Of a stretch of 64,000 nucleotides of DNA, positions 42,512 to 52,800 are shown piece after piece. Numbering within the stretch: position 1 is the stretch's first letter; each line of letters opens with the position of its first letter. Source of the stretch: Skermanella rosea (GTDB lineage: Bacteria; Pseudomonadota; Alphaproteobacteria; Azospirillales; Azospirillaceae); assembly GCF_016806835.2 (NCBI RefSeq), contig NZ_CP086113.1, positions 124,001-188,000 of the forward strand. Direction: 5' to 3'. The translations under genes and the position numbers were made by a program. The notes under the pieces were generated by a model that had not been told where the DNA came from, searched no databases, and saw nothing but the letters and a program-made list of their open reading frames with translations.

Positions 42512-44011
42512 TCACGCCAGCTTGGCGGAAGGCAGCCGGGACACGAGGCGAAGCGAAACCGTCAGCCCTTCGAGCTGGAAATGCGGTCTCAGGTAGAAGC
42601 GGGCCTGGTAGTAGCCTGGATTGTCCTGGACCTCCTCGACGATGACCTCGGCGGCGGCCAAGGGTTTCTTCGCCTTGTCCTCCTCGCTCGCAAGGTTCGG
42701 CGACGAGTGGACGTAGTTCTGTATCCAGCGATTGAGCCAGGCCTCGACATCCGACCGGTCCTTGAAGGAACCGATCTTGTCGCGCACCAGGCACTTCAGG
42801 TAATGGGCGAAGCGTGACGTCGCGAACATGTAAGGCAGCCTGGCACTCAGCTCGGCATTGGCCGAGGCGTCCGGATCGTCGAACTTGATCGGCTTGTTGA
42901 GGGTCTGCGCCCCGATGAAGACCGCCATGTCGGTGTTCTTTCGGTGGAGCATCGGCAGCAGCCCGTTCCGCGAAAGCTCCGCCTCGCGCCGGTCGCTGAT
43001 CGCGATCTCGGTAGGACACTTCAAGTCCACGCCGCCGTCGTCGCTCGGAAAGGTGTGGGCGGGAAGTCCCTCGACCAAGCCTCCGGATTCGACCCCGCGG
43101 ATCTGCGACATCCAGCCATACAGCTTGTAGGAGCGGGTGATGTTGACGCCCATCGCGTAGGCGGCGTTGCACCAGAGATACTTGCCGCTGTCACCGCCGT
43201 CGACGTCCTCCTCGAAGGCGAATTCGGCGACGGGGTCGGTCTTGCTGCCGTAGGGCAGGCGTCCGAGCGTGCGGGGCAATGTCAGCGCGATGTAGCGCGA
43301 GTCCTCGGAGTCCCGCAGCGATCGCCAGGCCGCGTATTCCGGCGTCTGGAAGATCTTGGTGAGATCGCGCGGATTGGCGAGTTCCTGCCAGGATTCCATG
43401 TTGAGGAGCTGAGGGGCCGCGGCAGCGATGAAGGGGGCATGCGCCGCCGCCGCGATCTGACCGAGGGACGCGAGCAGCTCGACGTCGGGCGGCGTGTGGT
43501 CGAAGTGGAAGTCGCCGATCAGGCAGCCATAAGGCTCGCCGCCGATCTGGCCGAACTCCTCCTCGTAGATCTTCTTGAATAGCGGGCTTTGATCCCAGGC
43601 GATCCCCCGGTACTTCCGCGCGGAACGCGCAAGTTCCTTCTTGCTGGTGTTCAGCACCCGGATCTTCAAGGTTTCGTCGGTTTCGGTGTTGAAGACGAGC
43701 TGGTGAAGGCCGCGCCATGCCGCTTCCAACTGCTGGAAATCGGGATGATGGATGATCAGGTTCAGCTGTTCGGTCAGCTTGCGGTCGAGTTCCGCGACGA
43801 TCGCCTGGATCGTGGCGACGGCATCGTCGCCGATCAACCGGGTTTCGGCCAGCGCCTGCCCTGCCAAGGTCGCCACCGCGCGCTCGATCGCGTCGCGGTA
43901 CTGTTCGGTGCGCGGCTTGAACTCGCGCTGAAGGAGCTGGGCGAAGCCGTCGTCGGTCAGGGTGGCTTCCGCGACAGGCGGTGCCGCCTGCTGCATCCGG
44001 TCCGGACTCAT
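42512..44011 (-). CDS. tssC: Type VI secretion sheath large subunit TssC
   Basis: This 499-residue VipB/ImpC protein contains HHPDFQQLEAAWRGLHQLVF, then SPLFKKIYEEEFGQIGGEPY and AHAPFIAAAAPQLLNMESWQ, all typical. With TssB it forms the contractile sheath that drives Hcp out. Its ATG overlaps the tssB stop (ATGA). Confidence 0.96.
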   Translation of the reverse strand: MSPDRMQQAAPPVAEATLTDDGFAQLLQREFKPRTEQYRDAIERAVATLAGQALAETRLIGDDAVATIQAIVAELDRKLTEQLNLIIHHPDFQQLEAAWRGLHQLVFNTETDETLKIRVLNTSKKELARSARKYRGIAWDQSPLFKKIYEEEFGQIGGEPYGCLIGDFHFDHTPPDVELLASLGQIAAAAHAPFIAAAAPQLLNMESWQELANPRDLTKIFQTPEYAAWRSLRDSEDSRYIALTLPRTLGRLPYGSKTDPVAEFAFEEDVDGGDSGKYLWCNAAYAMGVNITRSYKLYGWMSQIRGVESGGLVEGLPAHTFPSDDGGVDLKCPTEIAISDRREAELSRNGLLPMLHRKNTDMAVFIGAQTLNKPIKFDDPDASANAELSARLPYMFATSRFAHYLKCLVRDKIGSFKDRSDVEAWLNRWIQNYVHSSPNLASEEDKAKKPLAAAEVIVEEVQDNPGYYQARFYLRPHFQLEGLTVSLRLVSRLPSAKLA

Positions 44012-44553
44012 GACTGTGCTTCCCCTTGGTCCGATGCGGCGGTCTCTTCAGAGCCGGCCGACGTGCCGGCCCTGGCCGACACGGCCTTCAGCAACTCCGG
44101 GTCGGCGAGAAGCCGGCCCAGCAGGCGTTCGGCACCGCTCTTGCCGTCCATGTATGTCAGGAGGTTGCCGAGCTCCGTCCGGGCATCCAGGAGCTTCCGG
44201 AGGGCATCGACCCGGCGCGCCACGGCGGCCGGCGAAAAGTCGTCCATCTGCTCGAACGTCAGGTCGACCGGCAGGCTTCCTTCGCCGGTCAGGGTGTTTT
44301 CGACGCTGATCGCCACCCGTGGCTTCATTGAGCGAAGCCTTGCGTCGAAATTGTCGACATCGATCTCGACCATCTTGCGATCGGCCAGATCCGGCAGCGG
44401 CTCGACGCGCTTTCCGGAAAGATCGGCCATCACCCCCACGACGAAAGGCAACTGCACCTTCCGCTCGCTGCCGTAGAGCTCGACGTCGTACTCGATCTGG
44501 ACACGGGGCGCCCGGTTGCGACGGATGAATTTCTGACTGCTGGCTTTCAACAT
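44008..44553 (-). CDS. tssB: Type VI secretion sheath small subunit TssB
   Basis: This 181-residue VipA/ImpB protein begins with SSQKFIRRNRAPRVQIEYDV and contains LPFVVGVMADLSGKRVEPLP. The C-terminal helix region has RKLLDARTELGNLLTYMDGK. It overlaps tssC by 4 bp and starts 3 bp after tssA, so the three are translationally coupled. Confidence 0.95.
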   Translation of the reverse strand: MLKASSQKFIRRNRAPRVQIEYDVELYGSERKVQLPFVVGVMADLSGKRVEPLPDLADRKMVEIDVDNFDARLRSMKPRVAISVENTLTGEGSLPVDLTFEQMDDFSPAAVARRVDALRKLLDARTELGNLLTYMDGKSGAERLLGRLLADPELLKAVSARAGTSAGSEETAASDQGEAQS

Positions 44554-44556
44554 GAT

Positions 44557-45582
44557 TTAATCTTCGTCCTCTTCGATCGGTCCGGGACTGCGAAGCCCGG
44601 CCACGTTGCGGAACTGGGGAGCGCCGTCGGGCGCCAGCTCCATCAGCAGCTCGAGAAAATCCCGCGACACCATCTGCTTGGCCCGCTCCAGCAGAACGGG
44701 GACGGGACTCGACGGCTCGTTCGTGCGGTACCACTGGCAGATGCGGTCAAGCAGGCCGATCACGTCGGCGCGGCTGGCGATTCCGCCGGCCACCGATTGC
44801 GTCGGACCGTCCTCCCGCCCGGTCTCGGTATCGGCTGGTTCGGCCGTGCGCCTGGGCCGTTGATCGTCGATCACCGACTTGACCTGCGCCAGCAACCCCT
44901 TCAGCGGGTCCAGCCGGATCGTGTCGCCTGGTCCGACACGGGTCAGGATGCTGGCTTCGATGGCGGCCAGCGAGGCAAGACAGGATGCGATCGCGGCGCT
45001 CGCCTCGTCGAGCGCCGCCGAGCCGGTCTCGCCGAACGCTCCCTCGACCTGAGCCAGCGTCGGACCATCGCCGTCCGGGTTGCCATGCCGGACCGCCTGC
45101 CAGTCGTTGAAGGTGAAGCTGCCGACGCCGCGGGCGGCCGCAAGCGGAATACGCCGGATTTCAGCCAGCAATCCGGCTGGATCACGGAGATTGGCAAGCG
45201 CGTTCAGGCGTATCGTCTGATCGCCCCCGTCGTCCGGGTCCGGAGCCGGGTGCAGTTCGTCCCAGTAGCCGTCCAGGTAACCGGCGATCAGCGAGAGACC
45301 GCCGGCAAGCCCGGCGAATCCCTCGGTATTGAGCCAAGCACGAGCCAGGGATATCGCGATGCGGATGTCCTTGCTGCGCCCGGCAAGCTCACCCCCCAGT
45401 TCCGCGATACGCCGCCAGTCCGGCGCTTCACCAATGGCGGTCTGGTCGCCGGCCTGCCGCTCGGGGCCGGCACGGGTGGCGCGTTCGAAATCCAGGAAGC
45501 CCGGATCGTAGTCCAGGGGTTCACCGCACAGGGACGCTCCGTCGATCGGCTCAAGCAATTCCGCATGATCAGCGCTTCGCAT
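44557..45582 (-). CDS. tssA: Type VI secretion assembly protein TssA
   Basis: This 341-residue ImpA-family protein has the N-terminal domain LLEPIDGASLCGEPLDYDPG, then DWRRIAELGGELAGRSKDIR and GYLDGYWDELHPAPDPDDGG. The C-terminal part has IGLLDRICQWYRTNEPSSPV. The ATG at 45582 has a ribosome site (GGAAGG) and starts the minus-strand operon. The short C-terminal half makes it a short-type TssA, which coordinates sheath polymerisation at the baseplate. Confidence 0.93.
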   Translation of the reverse strand: MRSADHAELLEPIDGASLCGEPLDYDPGFLDFERATRAGPERQAGDQTAIGEAPDWRRIAELGGELAGRSKDIRIAISLARAWLNTEGFAGLAGGLSLIAGYLDGYWDELHPAPDPDDGGDQTIRLNALANLRDPAGLLAEIRRIPLAAARGVGSFTFNDWQAVRHGNPDGDGPTLAQVEGAFGETGSAALDEASAAIASCLASLAAIEASILTRVGPGDTIRLDPLKGLLAQVKSVIDDQRPRRTAEPADTETGREDGPTQSVAGGIASRADVIGLLDRICQWYRTNEPSSPVPVLLERAKQMVSRDFLELLMELAPDGAPQFRNVAGLRSPGPIEEDED

Positions 45583-45842
45583 CTTTCGCCTTCCGGGCCT
45601 GCGATAAATAAGCGATGTCGATCCGATGGTCGTTCGACACTGCATGCCGTGATTATTAAGTCATCTACCGGGAAGATCGTCATACGGCATTGGCATATCG
45701 GTATGCCGCCGATGAGACGACTTCGGATCACATTGGCGAATATCGTTATTACTCTAACGCATGGAAGAACAATTCGAGACCTGTCTATCTTGAGGCCACC
45801 AAATCCAACATCAAACAAGCCCACAATAGGCGGACCGCGCGA
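45583..45842. promoter_or_regulatory. Divergent T6SS promoter region
   Basis: This is the 260-bp AT-richer gap between tssA (minus) and tssK (plus). It carries a perfect inverted repeat GGCATA-TCGG-TATGCC at 45692-45707, in the middle of the gap, and several AT-rich tracts (45650, 45735-45760). I see no clear sigma-54 site: the nearest candidate has the wrong spacing. Confidence 0.45.
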
Positions 45843-47180
45843 ATGTCGTGGAACAACAGGGTCATCTGGTCGGAGGGATTGTTCCTGCGGCCGCAGCACC
45901 TTCAGCAAGCCGATCGCTACATGGAGAAGTTCGTACGCGGCCGGACCCAGGCGTTGCGCGGTTACGGCTGGGGGTTCACCGAACTCCGGATCAACCGTGA
46001 ACTGCTGAGCCTCGGCAAGATCGCCATCGAGTATGCGGCCGGCGTCATGGAGGACGGCACGCCTTTCGCCATCCCCGACGAAGCCGACCAGCCGGCCCCC
46101 TTTGCTCCCCCCGGCAACCTGCGCAACGCGGTCATCCATCTGGCGCTGCCGGCCTATCAGCCGGGCGCCGCCGAAGCGGATGCCAGGACCGGAGACGAAG
46201 TCGTCACCCGCTACAGGGTCGCTGAACAGGATCTCGCCGACGGCAATGCCGGAGAACGGGAGCAGGTCGCGATCGACATCGGCCGCCTGCGCTTCCGGCT
46301 GATCGCCGAAGGCGCCGAACGGACGGGCTTCATCTCCATGCCGATCGCCCGCCTGATGGAGGTCCGAGCGGACCATCAGGTCGTCCTCGACGAAAGCTTC
46401 GTTCCTCCGGCGCTCGACTGCGCCTGCTCATCGGTCCTGGCCGGCTACGTGACCGAGATCGAGGGACTGCTGCATCACCGCGGCGAAGCCCTGGCGGCCC
46501 GCGTCTCGCAATCCGGGGCCAAGGGCGTCGCGGAAATCGCGGATTTCCTGATGCTCCAGATGATCAACCGTCACGAACCGTCCTTCGCTCATCTGAGCCG
46601 GAGTTCCACGGTGCACCCCGAGACGCTGTACGGCCTGATGGTTCAGCTTGCCGGCGAGCTTGCGACATATGCCCGCCCGGACAAGCGGACGCTGGCATAT
46701 CCGACATACCGGCACGAGGATCTGGCGGCGACGTTCCAGCCCGTCATCCAGTCGATCCGCCAGTCGCTGAACACCGTCCTGGAGCAGACGGCGATCCAGG
46801 TTCCGCTCCGTGAGCACAGGTATGGGATTCATCTGGCCGAAGTGAACGACCGGACCCTCTTCCGGACCTCGGCCTTCGTGCTGGCGGTACGCGCCGACGT
46901 CGAAGCGGAGCGGTTGCGCCGCGCCTTCCCGTCCCAGGTGAAGATCGGCCCGGTCGAGAGGATCAAGGAACTGGTCAATGTGGCTTTGCCGGGAATGGTG
47001 GTCGATCCGCTTCCGGTGGCGCCCCGCCAGATCCCGTTCCATGTCGGCGTGACTTACTTCGAGATCGACCGGAACAGCGCCTTCTGGAAGGAGATGCAGA
47101 CCTCCGGCGGCCTGGCGCTGCATGTCGCGGGCGATTTTCCCAACCTCGAAATAACCCTCTGGGCGATCCGCGGCGACTGA
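45843..47180 (+). CDS. tssK: Type VI secretion baseplate-membrane connector TssK
   Basis: This 445-residue ImpJ/VasE protein has the diagnostic N-terminus NNRVIWSEGLFLRPQHLQQA and the C-terminal YFEIDRNSAFWKEMQTSGGL and LHVAGDFPNLEITLWAIR. It links the baseplate to TssL/TssM. The ATG at 45843 is chosen because the upstream frame runs into the divergent promoter. It is the first gene of the plus-strand T6SS operon. Confidence 0.95.
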   Translation: MSWNNRVIWSEGLFLRPQHLQQADRYMEKFVRGRTQALRGYGWGFTELRINRELLSLGKIAIEYAAGVMEDGTPFAIPDEADQPAPFAPPGNLRNAVIHLALPAYQPGAAEADARTGDEVVTRYRVAEQDLADGNAGEREQVAIDIGRLRFRLIAEGAERTGFISMPIARLMEVRADHQVVLDESFVPPALDCACSSVLAGYVTEIEGLLHHRGEALAARVSQSGAKGVAEIADFLMLQMINRHEPSFAHLSRSSTVHPETLYGLMVQLAGELATYARPDKRTLAYPTYRHEDLAATFQPVIQSIRQSLNTVLEQTAIQVPLREHRYGIHLAEVNDRTLFRTSAFVLAVRADVEAERLRRAFPSQVKIGPVERIKELVNVALPGMVVDPLPVAPRQIPFHVGVTYFEIDRNSAFWKEMQTSGGLALHVAGDFPNLEITLWAIRGD

Positions 47181-47224
47181 TCCATTCGCCCCGCTTATCC
47201 GTCCAGCCGTGGAGGCACGAACCC

Positions 47225-48556
47225 ATGCCATTGGTCTTGCGCGTCGAGGGACCGGGAGCGATCCGGTACCGCGGATCGGACTTGCCCGAGTTGATCGAGA
47301 TCGACGACCTGCTGACGGTCGGCCGCGACGAGAGGAACGACCTCGTCCTGAGCGACGAACGACGGGGCATCTCGACCGAACATTGCCGCATCGAACGCAT
47401 CGACCGGGAATACAGGGCGACCGACCGTAGCCGCAACGGCACCTTCCTCAATGACGACACCGTGGCGATCGGACCTGACAATCATCCTTCGCTGAAGGCC
47501 GGCGACGTGATCCGGGTCGGCGAATTCGCCCTTCATGTCGTCTCGGTACAGGCGCCGATGCCGCTGCCAGCCCTGGAAGAACCGGACCTTCCCGTCACTC
47601 CCGACCTTGAGGCCGTCTCCGAACCGCATTCTCCCAACCCTCCCTTCCCCAGGCCGGCACAGTCGATGGGGCCGCTCGACGAAGACGAAGAGCCGGCCGA
47701 AGACATGACCTTCCGGGACGCCGCCGCCAGGAACTCCTTCGCGGACCACCTGCGGCCGGAAGCCTCGGTCTTCGTGGCACCCGCCGTCGGGCACCAACGG
47801 ATTCCGGACGACTGGGAGTTTTCAGCCGAAGCGCCACCCCGCGACATCGGAGAATTCGACCGGCTCCCGCCGGCTGCCGGGTCCGAGCCGGTCGGCATCG
47901 ACAAGCCGGCGGAAGACCTTGCGTCCAAGGCCGTCGATACGATGCTCGGCATCTGCGGGCTGACGCGGGGCGACGTGCCGGACGATCGCCTTGTCGACGT
48001 AATGAGCCGCATGGCGCACGCCTTCCGCATAGCGGTCGGCAATCTCCACGAGATGCTGGTCGCACGCTCGGAAGCCAAGCAGGAATTCGGGGCCGAGCGG
48101 ACGATGATCGCGCGGCTGGACAACAATGCGCTGAAGTTTCCGATGGACATGAACGCCGCCCTGCGGACGCTGATGATGAACGACATGGCCGGCTTCCTGC
48201 CGGCGGAGCAGGCGGTCGCCCAGGCATTCGACGATATCAAGGCACATCAGGTAAGCCTGCTGGCCACCACCCAGGCGACACTCCAGATGCTGGTGCGCCA
48301 GTTGGCGCCGGGATCGGTCACCGCCGGGATAAAACGCGGGCACATCACCGGATGGGTGCCGTTCCTCGGCAAGGCGCGGGCCTGGGACCGTTATGTTCAG
48401 TTGCACGGCAGCATCGACGACGACCTGGCGGCCGGCGACATGAGAATGCCGGCCGACATTTCGTCCCGTGCCTTCGCCCCGCGCACGTCGGGTCGGCAGC
48501 CGTTCCGCCGAAGGGCGAAGCCTGCAACTCCCGCGACCGGGAGGCCGAAGCCATGA
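47225..48556 (+). CDS. tagH: T6SS-associated FHA-domain protein (TagH/Fha, ImpI-like)
   Basis: This 443-residue protein has an N-terminal forkhead-associated domain (about residues 20-95) with the phosphothreonine-binding pattern TVGRDERNDLVLSDERRGIS then HCRIER and RSRNGTFLND. A Pro-rich linker leads to a C-terminal ImpI-type helical domain (about residues 225-385, ending QLHGSIDDDL). In studied systems Fha is phosphorylated by PpkA and promotes assembly. The kinase at 55180 is its likely partner. Its stop overlaps tssL. Confidence 0.92.
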   Translation: MPLVLRVEGPGAIRYRGSDLPELIEIDDLLTVGRDERNDLVLSDERRGISTEHCRIERIDREYRATDRSRNGTFLNDDTVAIGPDNHPSLKAGDVIRVGEFALHVVSVQAPMPLPALEEPDLPVTPDLEAVSEPHSPNPPFPRPAQSMGPLDEDEEPAEDMTFRDAAARNSFADHLRPEASVFVAPAVGHQRIPDDWEFSAEAPPRDIGEFDRLPPAAGSEPVGIDKPAEDLASKAVDTMLGICGLTRGDVPDDRLVDVMSRMAHAFRIAVGNLHEMLVARSEAKQEFGAERTMIARLDNNALKFPMDMNAALRTLMMNDMAGFLPAEQAVAQAFDDIKAHQVSLLATTQATLQMLVRQLAPGSVTAGIKRGHITGWVPFLGKARAWDRYVQLHGSIDDDLAAGDMRMPADISSRAFAPRTSGRQPFRRRAKPATPATGRPKP

Positions 48557-49854
48557 CCGCCGACCAGACCGCAATCGTTCCCGCCGATGTCTTCCTGGGT
48601 CTCCAACGGGGCTACGACACGCTCGATCCGCCAGGGCAGGATTCGTCCAGGCCGTGGGAGCGGATCAGCCTCGGCCGTACCAGTCCGCTCGTCATGGCGG
48701 CGGCGCCGCTGCTCAGCCTGTGCGGGCGCATCAAGAGCCAGGCGTCGCATGCCGACGTCGATACCCTGCGCCTGCATGTCCTGGGCGAGATCGACCGTTT
48801 CGAGCGCAGGATCACGCCGCTTGGCCTGTCGGCGCGATCGATCCGGGCGGGCAAATACGCTCTCTGCGCGACGATAGACGATATCGTTCTCAATACTCCC
48901 TGGGGCGGCAACAGCGTCTGGACGACCCGGAGCATGGTCGGCACGCTGTTCAGCGAAACCTGGGGCGGCGATCGCTTCTTCGATCTGCTGACCCAACTGA
49001 AGCGGGACCCCGGAAACAACATCGACCTGATCGAGCTGCTCTATTACTGCATCAGCCTTGGGTTCGAGGGAAAGTACCGGATCGCGCCGCGCGGCGCGTC
49101 GGAACTCGTCACGATTCGCGAGGACCTGTATCGGCTGATCCGAAACGTCCGGGGCGACTTCGAGCAGGACATCTCCCCGCACTGGCGCGGGACCGGCCTT
49201 GGACATCGCGGCCCCGATGCCGTCGTGCCACCCTGGATCACCGCGGCGGTGGCTGCGGCCTTTCTGCTCCTGATCCTCTCCGGCCTCGCTCTCGCGATCA
49301 ACCAGCGCTCCGATGGCGCATTTGCAGGATTGGCCGCCCTGCCGCCGGCCGGCGGCGTCGATCTGATCCGTGCGGCCCCTGTTCCTCCACCTCCCCCACC
49401 GCCGGAGGTCGCCGCCGGCCGGACAGAGGCGCTTCGGACGTTTCTGGAACCCGAGATTCGTGAGGGGCTGGTTTCGATGCGGGAGGATGCACAGACCATC
49501 GGCGTCCGGATCGCGGGCGACGGCATGTTTTCCTCCGGCCGCGCCGACGTGCTTGAGCGGTTCAAGCCCCTGCTCGGTCGCATCGGCCAGGCGCTGAACG
49601 ACCAGCCGGGCGAGATCCTGGTCACCGGCCATACCGACAGCCTGCCGATCCGCTCCCTCAAGTTCCCGTCGAACTGGGACCTCTCGCTGGCGCGAGCGAG
49701 GGCGGCGGCGTCCCTGATCGGCGGCGCCATGGCGGATCCGTCGCGGCTGACCCCCGAAGGGAAAGATTCAAGCCAGCCGGTCGCCTCGAACGACACGGAC
49801 CAAGGGCGCAAGCTGAACCGGCGAATCGAGCTGGTCATCCTCAAGGCCCAATGA
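48553..49854 (+). CDS. tssL: TssL (DotU/IcmH) with C-terminal OmpA peptidoglycan-binding domain
   Basis: This 433-residue protein has the cytoplasmic DotU domain (SPLVMAAAPLLSLCGRIKSQ, LCATIDDIVLNTPWG), one membrane helix (about residues 228-250), a Pro-rich linker and a periplasmic OmpA-like domain. The OmpA domain has ILVTGHTDSLPIRSLKFPSN, WDLSLARARAAASLI and NRRIELVIL. Such fused TssL proteins anchor the membrane complex to peptidoglycan. This probably compensates for the absence of tssJ here. The ATG at 48553 overlaps the tagH stop (ATGA). Confidence 0.95.
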   Translation: MTADQTAIVPADVFLGLQRGYDTLDPPGQDSSRPWERISLGRTSPLVMAAAPLLSLCGRIKSQASHADVDTLRLHVLGEIDRFERRITPLGLSARSIRAGKYALCATIDDIVLNTPWGGNSVWTTRSMVGTLFSETWGGDRFFDLLTQLKRDPGNNIDLIELLYYCISLGFEGKYRIAPRGASELVTIREDLYRLIRNVRGDFEQDISPHWRGTGLGHRGPDAVVPPWITAAVAAAFLLLILSGLALAINQRSDGAFAGLAALPPAGGVDLIRAAPVPPPPPPPEVAAGRTEALRTFLEPEIREGLVSMREDAQTIGVRIAGDGMFSSGRADVLERFKPLLGRIGQALNDQPGEILVTGHTDSLPIRSLKFPSNWDLSLARARAAASLIGGAMADPSRLTPEGKDSSQPVASNDTDQGRKLNRRIELVILKAQ

Positions 49855-49865
49855 GGGGAAATTCG

Positions 49866-52800
49866 ATGATCGATGCCCTGAAGCTGCCGATCTCCCTGCG
49901 GACGGGATTCATTCTCTGCGGGCTCGCCGTCGTTTCCGGGGCGGCCTTCGTCATCGGACCGCTGATTTCTATCGGCGGCGCCGATCCCTTCTCCAGCCTT
50001 GCCGGCCGGATCGGCTTTGCCGCGCTGGCACCGGGGATCTACGGCGTGACGAGGCTGGTCGAGAGCTGGAGGACGTTCCGGCAGAATGCGGCCATGCTCG
50101 ATTCGGCGGTCAGGCCGGAAGCCGATGCCGCCGGCGGGGCCGAATACGCCCATGAGAGCGCGGAGATCGCCCAACGCCTGCGGGAAGCCCTGTCGGTGCT
50201 CAGGAAGCGCCGTTTTCCGGGAGCCGCAGGCAAACGCTGGCTGTACCAGATCCCCTGGTACGTCATCATCGGACCGCCGGGTTCCGGAAAGACGACGGCG
50301 CTGGTGAATGCCGGCCTCAGCTTCCCGCTTGCCGACCGGTTCGGCAGGAATGCCATGCGCGGCATAGGCGGAACGCGAAGCTGCGACTGGTGGTTCACCG
50401 ACGAAGCCGTGCTGATCGACACCGCCGGCCGCTACACGACCCAGGACAGCGATGCCGGCAAGGACCATGCCGCGTGGCTTGGGTTTCTGCGCCTGCTGAG
50501 GCGATATCGCCGCCGTCAGCCCCTGAACGGGCTGCTGGTGGCGATCGCGGTCGACGAGGTGACCGAAGGCCGGGAGGAGGCGCGTCTGGCGCATGCCCGG
50601 CTGATCCGCCGGCGCATTCAGGAAGTCCAGGCCGAGTTGCGGATCCGGCTGCCGGTCTACCTGCTCCTGACCAAGGCGGACCTGATCTCCGGCTTTACCG
50701 AGTTCTTCGACGATCTCGGCCGAGAAGGCCGGCAGTCCGTCTGGGGCTTTACCTTCGACCTGGATGGCGACCGGCAGGAAGATGGAAAGGACGACCGTGG
50801 CGTCGCGCCGGTAGACCGCTTCGGCGGTGCGTTCGACGCGCTGGTCGGCCGGCTGGACGAAAGGCTGATCGACCGGCTGCATCAGGAACGCGACGGCGCC
50901 CGGCGCAATGCCGTCTACAGCTTTCCGCACCAGGTCGCCAGCATCAAGGACGCGCTGACCCAGTTCGTCGAGGAGGCGTTCCGCCCGAACTCCTTCGAGC
51001 AGGAGATCATGCTGCGCGGTGCCTATTTCCTCAGCGGCACCCAGGTCGGTACGCCGATCGACCGCGTCCTGGCCGCCATGAGGAGGAGTTTCGGGATCGG
51101 TCCTCAGCCGAAGGCGGCCGGTATCCAGCCGAAGCGCAGCTATTTCCTGACCCGCCTGCTGCGCGAGGTGGTGTTCGGCGAAGCCGGATTGGCGAATGCC
51201 GATCCCCGGATCGAGCGAAATCGGCGCCGCATCGCCTGGAGCCTCCATGGCGCGATCGCCGTCCTGTGCGTCGCGGCGGCCGGGGTGGCGGGGATCGGCT
51301 ACATGCTCAATCGGACGCTGATCGAGAAGGTCGAAGCCGCCGCGGGCGACTATGCCTTGAAGGCGCGGGAGATGGACCTGGACCAGGTCGGCGATTTCGA
51401 CCTCGCCCGCGTCCTGCCCCTGCTCAACGAGGTGCGCGACATCCCGACCGGCTATGCGGAACGAGATCTCCCGCGCTCGTGGCTGGCGGGCCTGGGCCTG
51501 GACCAGACCGAAAAGCTCGGCTCGCAAACGGTCGGCGCCTATCGGCGCATCCTCGGCTCCGTGTTGCTGCCGCGCCTGATCCTGAGATTGGAGGACCAGC
51601 TCCGCAAGCGCCCTGACGAACCGGAGTTCCTCCATCAGGCCCTGAAGGCCTATCTCATGCTCGGCGGACAGGGGCCGATGGACCGCGCGTTCGTCGAGCG
51701 CTGGTTCGAGTTCGAGCTACGGGCATCCTACCCCGACCAGCAGGATGCCCGGCTGCGACAGGATCTCGGCGGCCACATCAAGGCCCTGCTCGAGCGTCCG
51801 CTGCCGCAAGTCGGCCTGGACGGCGATCTGGTGAGCCAGCTCCGCGCCGTCCTGAAACAGACTTCGCTCGCCAAGCAGACGCTCGACGCGATCGCCGCCG
51901 GTCCGGAGGCCGCCGCACTTCCCGGCTGGACGATAGCCGATCATGCCGGCCCGGCCGGCACCTGGGTCTTCCACCGCGCCAGCGGCCTGCCGCTCGCCGA
52001 CGGCATTCCCGGTCTGTATACCCGTGACGGCTTCTTCAGGACCTTCCTGCCGTTGCTGCCCCATTACGCCGAAACGATGCGGCAGGAGGCGTGGGTCCTT
52101 GGCAGCGGGCCGGTAAAGATGAGCCCGGAAGCCGAGGCGGAGCACGAACGCGATACCGTCGGTCTTTATCTCCAGGCGTTCGCGCTCCGATGGGACAGGT
52201 TGCTGGGCGACGTCGCCGTCAATTCCGCGAAATCCTATGACGACGCGTTGCGCACGCTGAGCATCCTGTCTTCGCCGACCTCTCCGATCCGCCTTCTGGT
52301 CGTCTCGGCCGGCACAGAGACCAGGCTCGCACAGCCGGCCGGCGACGCGGCGCCCCCGAACCGTCAGGCGATGGCCGACGAGAAACTCGCCAAGCTCCTG
52401 CTTCGGCAGCGGAACCCCGACAGCATCGCCGCGCTGGCAGAGCGCTTCAGCGCCGAGCATTTCCGGGAACTGCACGCGCTGAGCATGGTTCCGCCCGGCA
52501 GTTCGGCCAGCGCCCAACCTCGGATCGACGAGGTGATCGTCAGCCTCGGCAATCTCTACCGCTCGCTCAACCAAGCCCGCTTCGGGGGAACAAGCTCCGG
52601 GGACGCACGGGGCGACGGTCAGATCACGCCGCTGCAAGACAGCGTCGACGGTGCGGCTGCCCTGGCCGAGATCGATGCGCAGGCCGCCAGCCTGCCGGCT
52701 CCCGTGCGTAACTGGATCACCGGCATCAGCCGGACCAGTTCCTCCATGTCGTCGGACGGCGTTCGTCAACGGCTCACCGATGCGTGGCTTGGAAACGGCG

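Noticed and set aside
45691-45706. Possible sigma-54 promoter (TGGCAT...TATGC) before tssK
   Set aside because: The GG-to-GC spacing is one base too long and the elements are explained better by the inverted repeat.
49044-51635. Long minus-strand frame opposite tssL/tssM
   Set aside because: Antisense to well-defined T6SS proteins; no motifs of its own.
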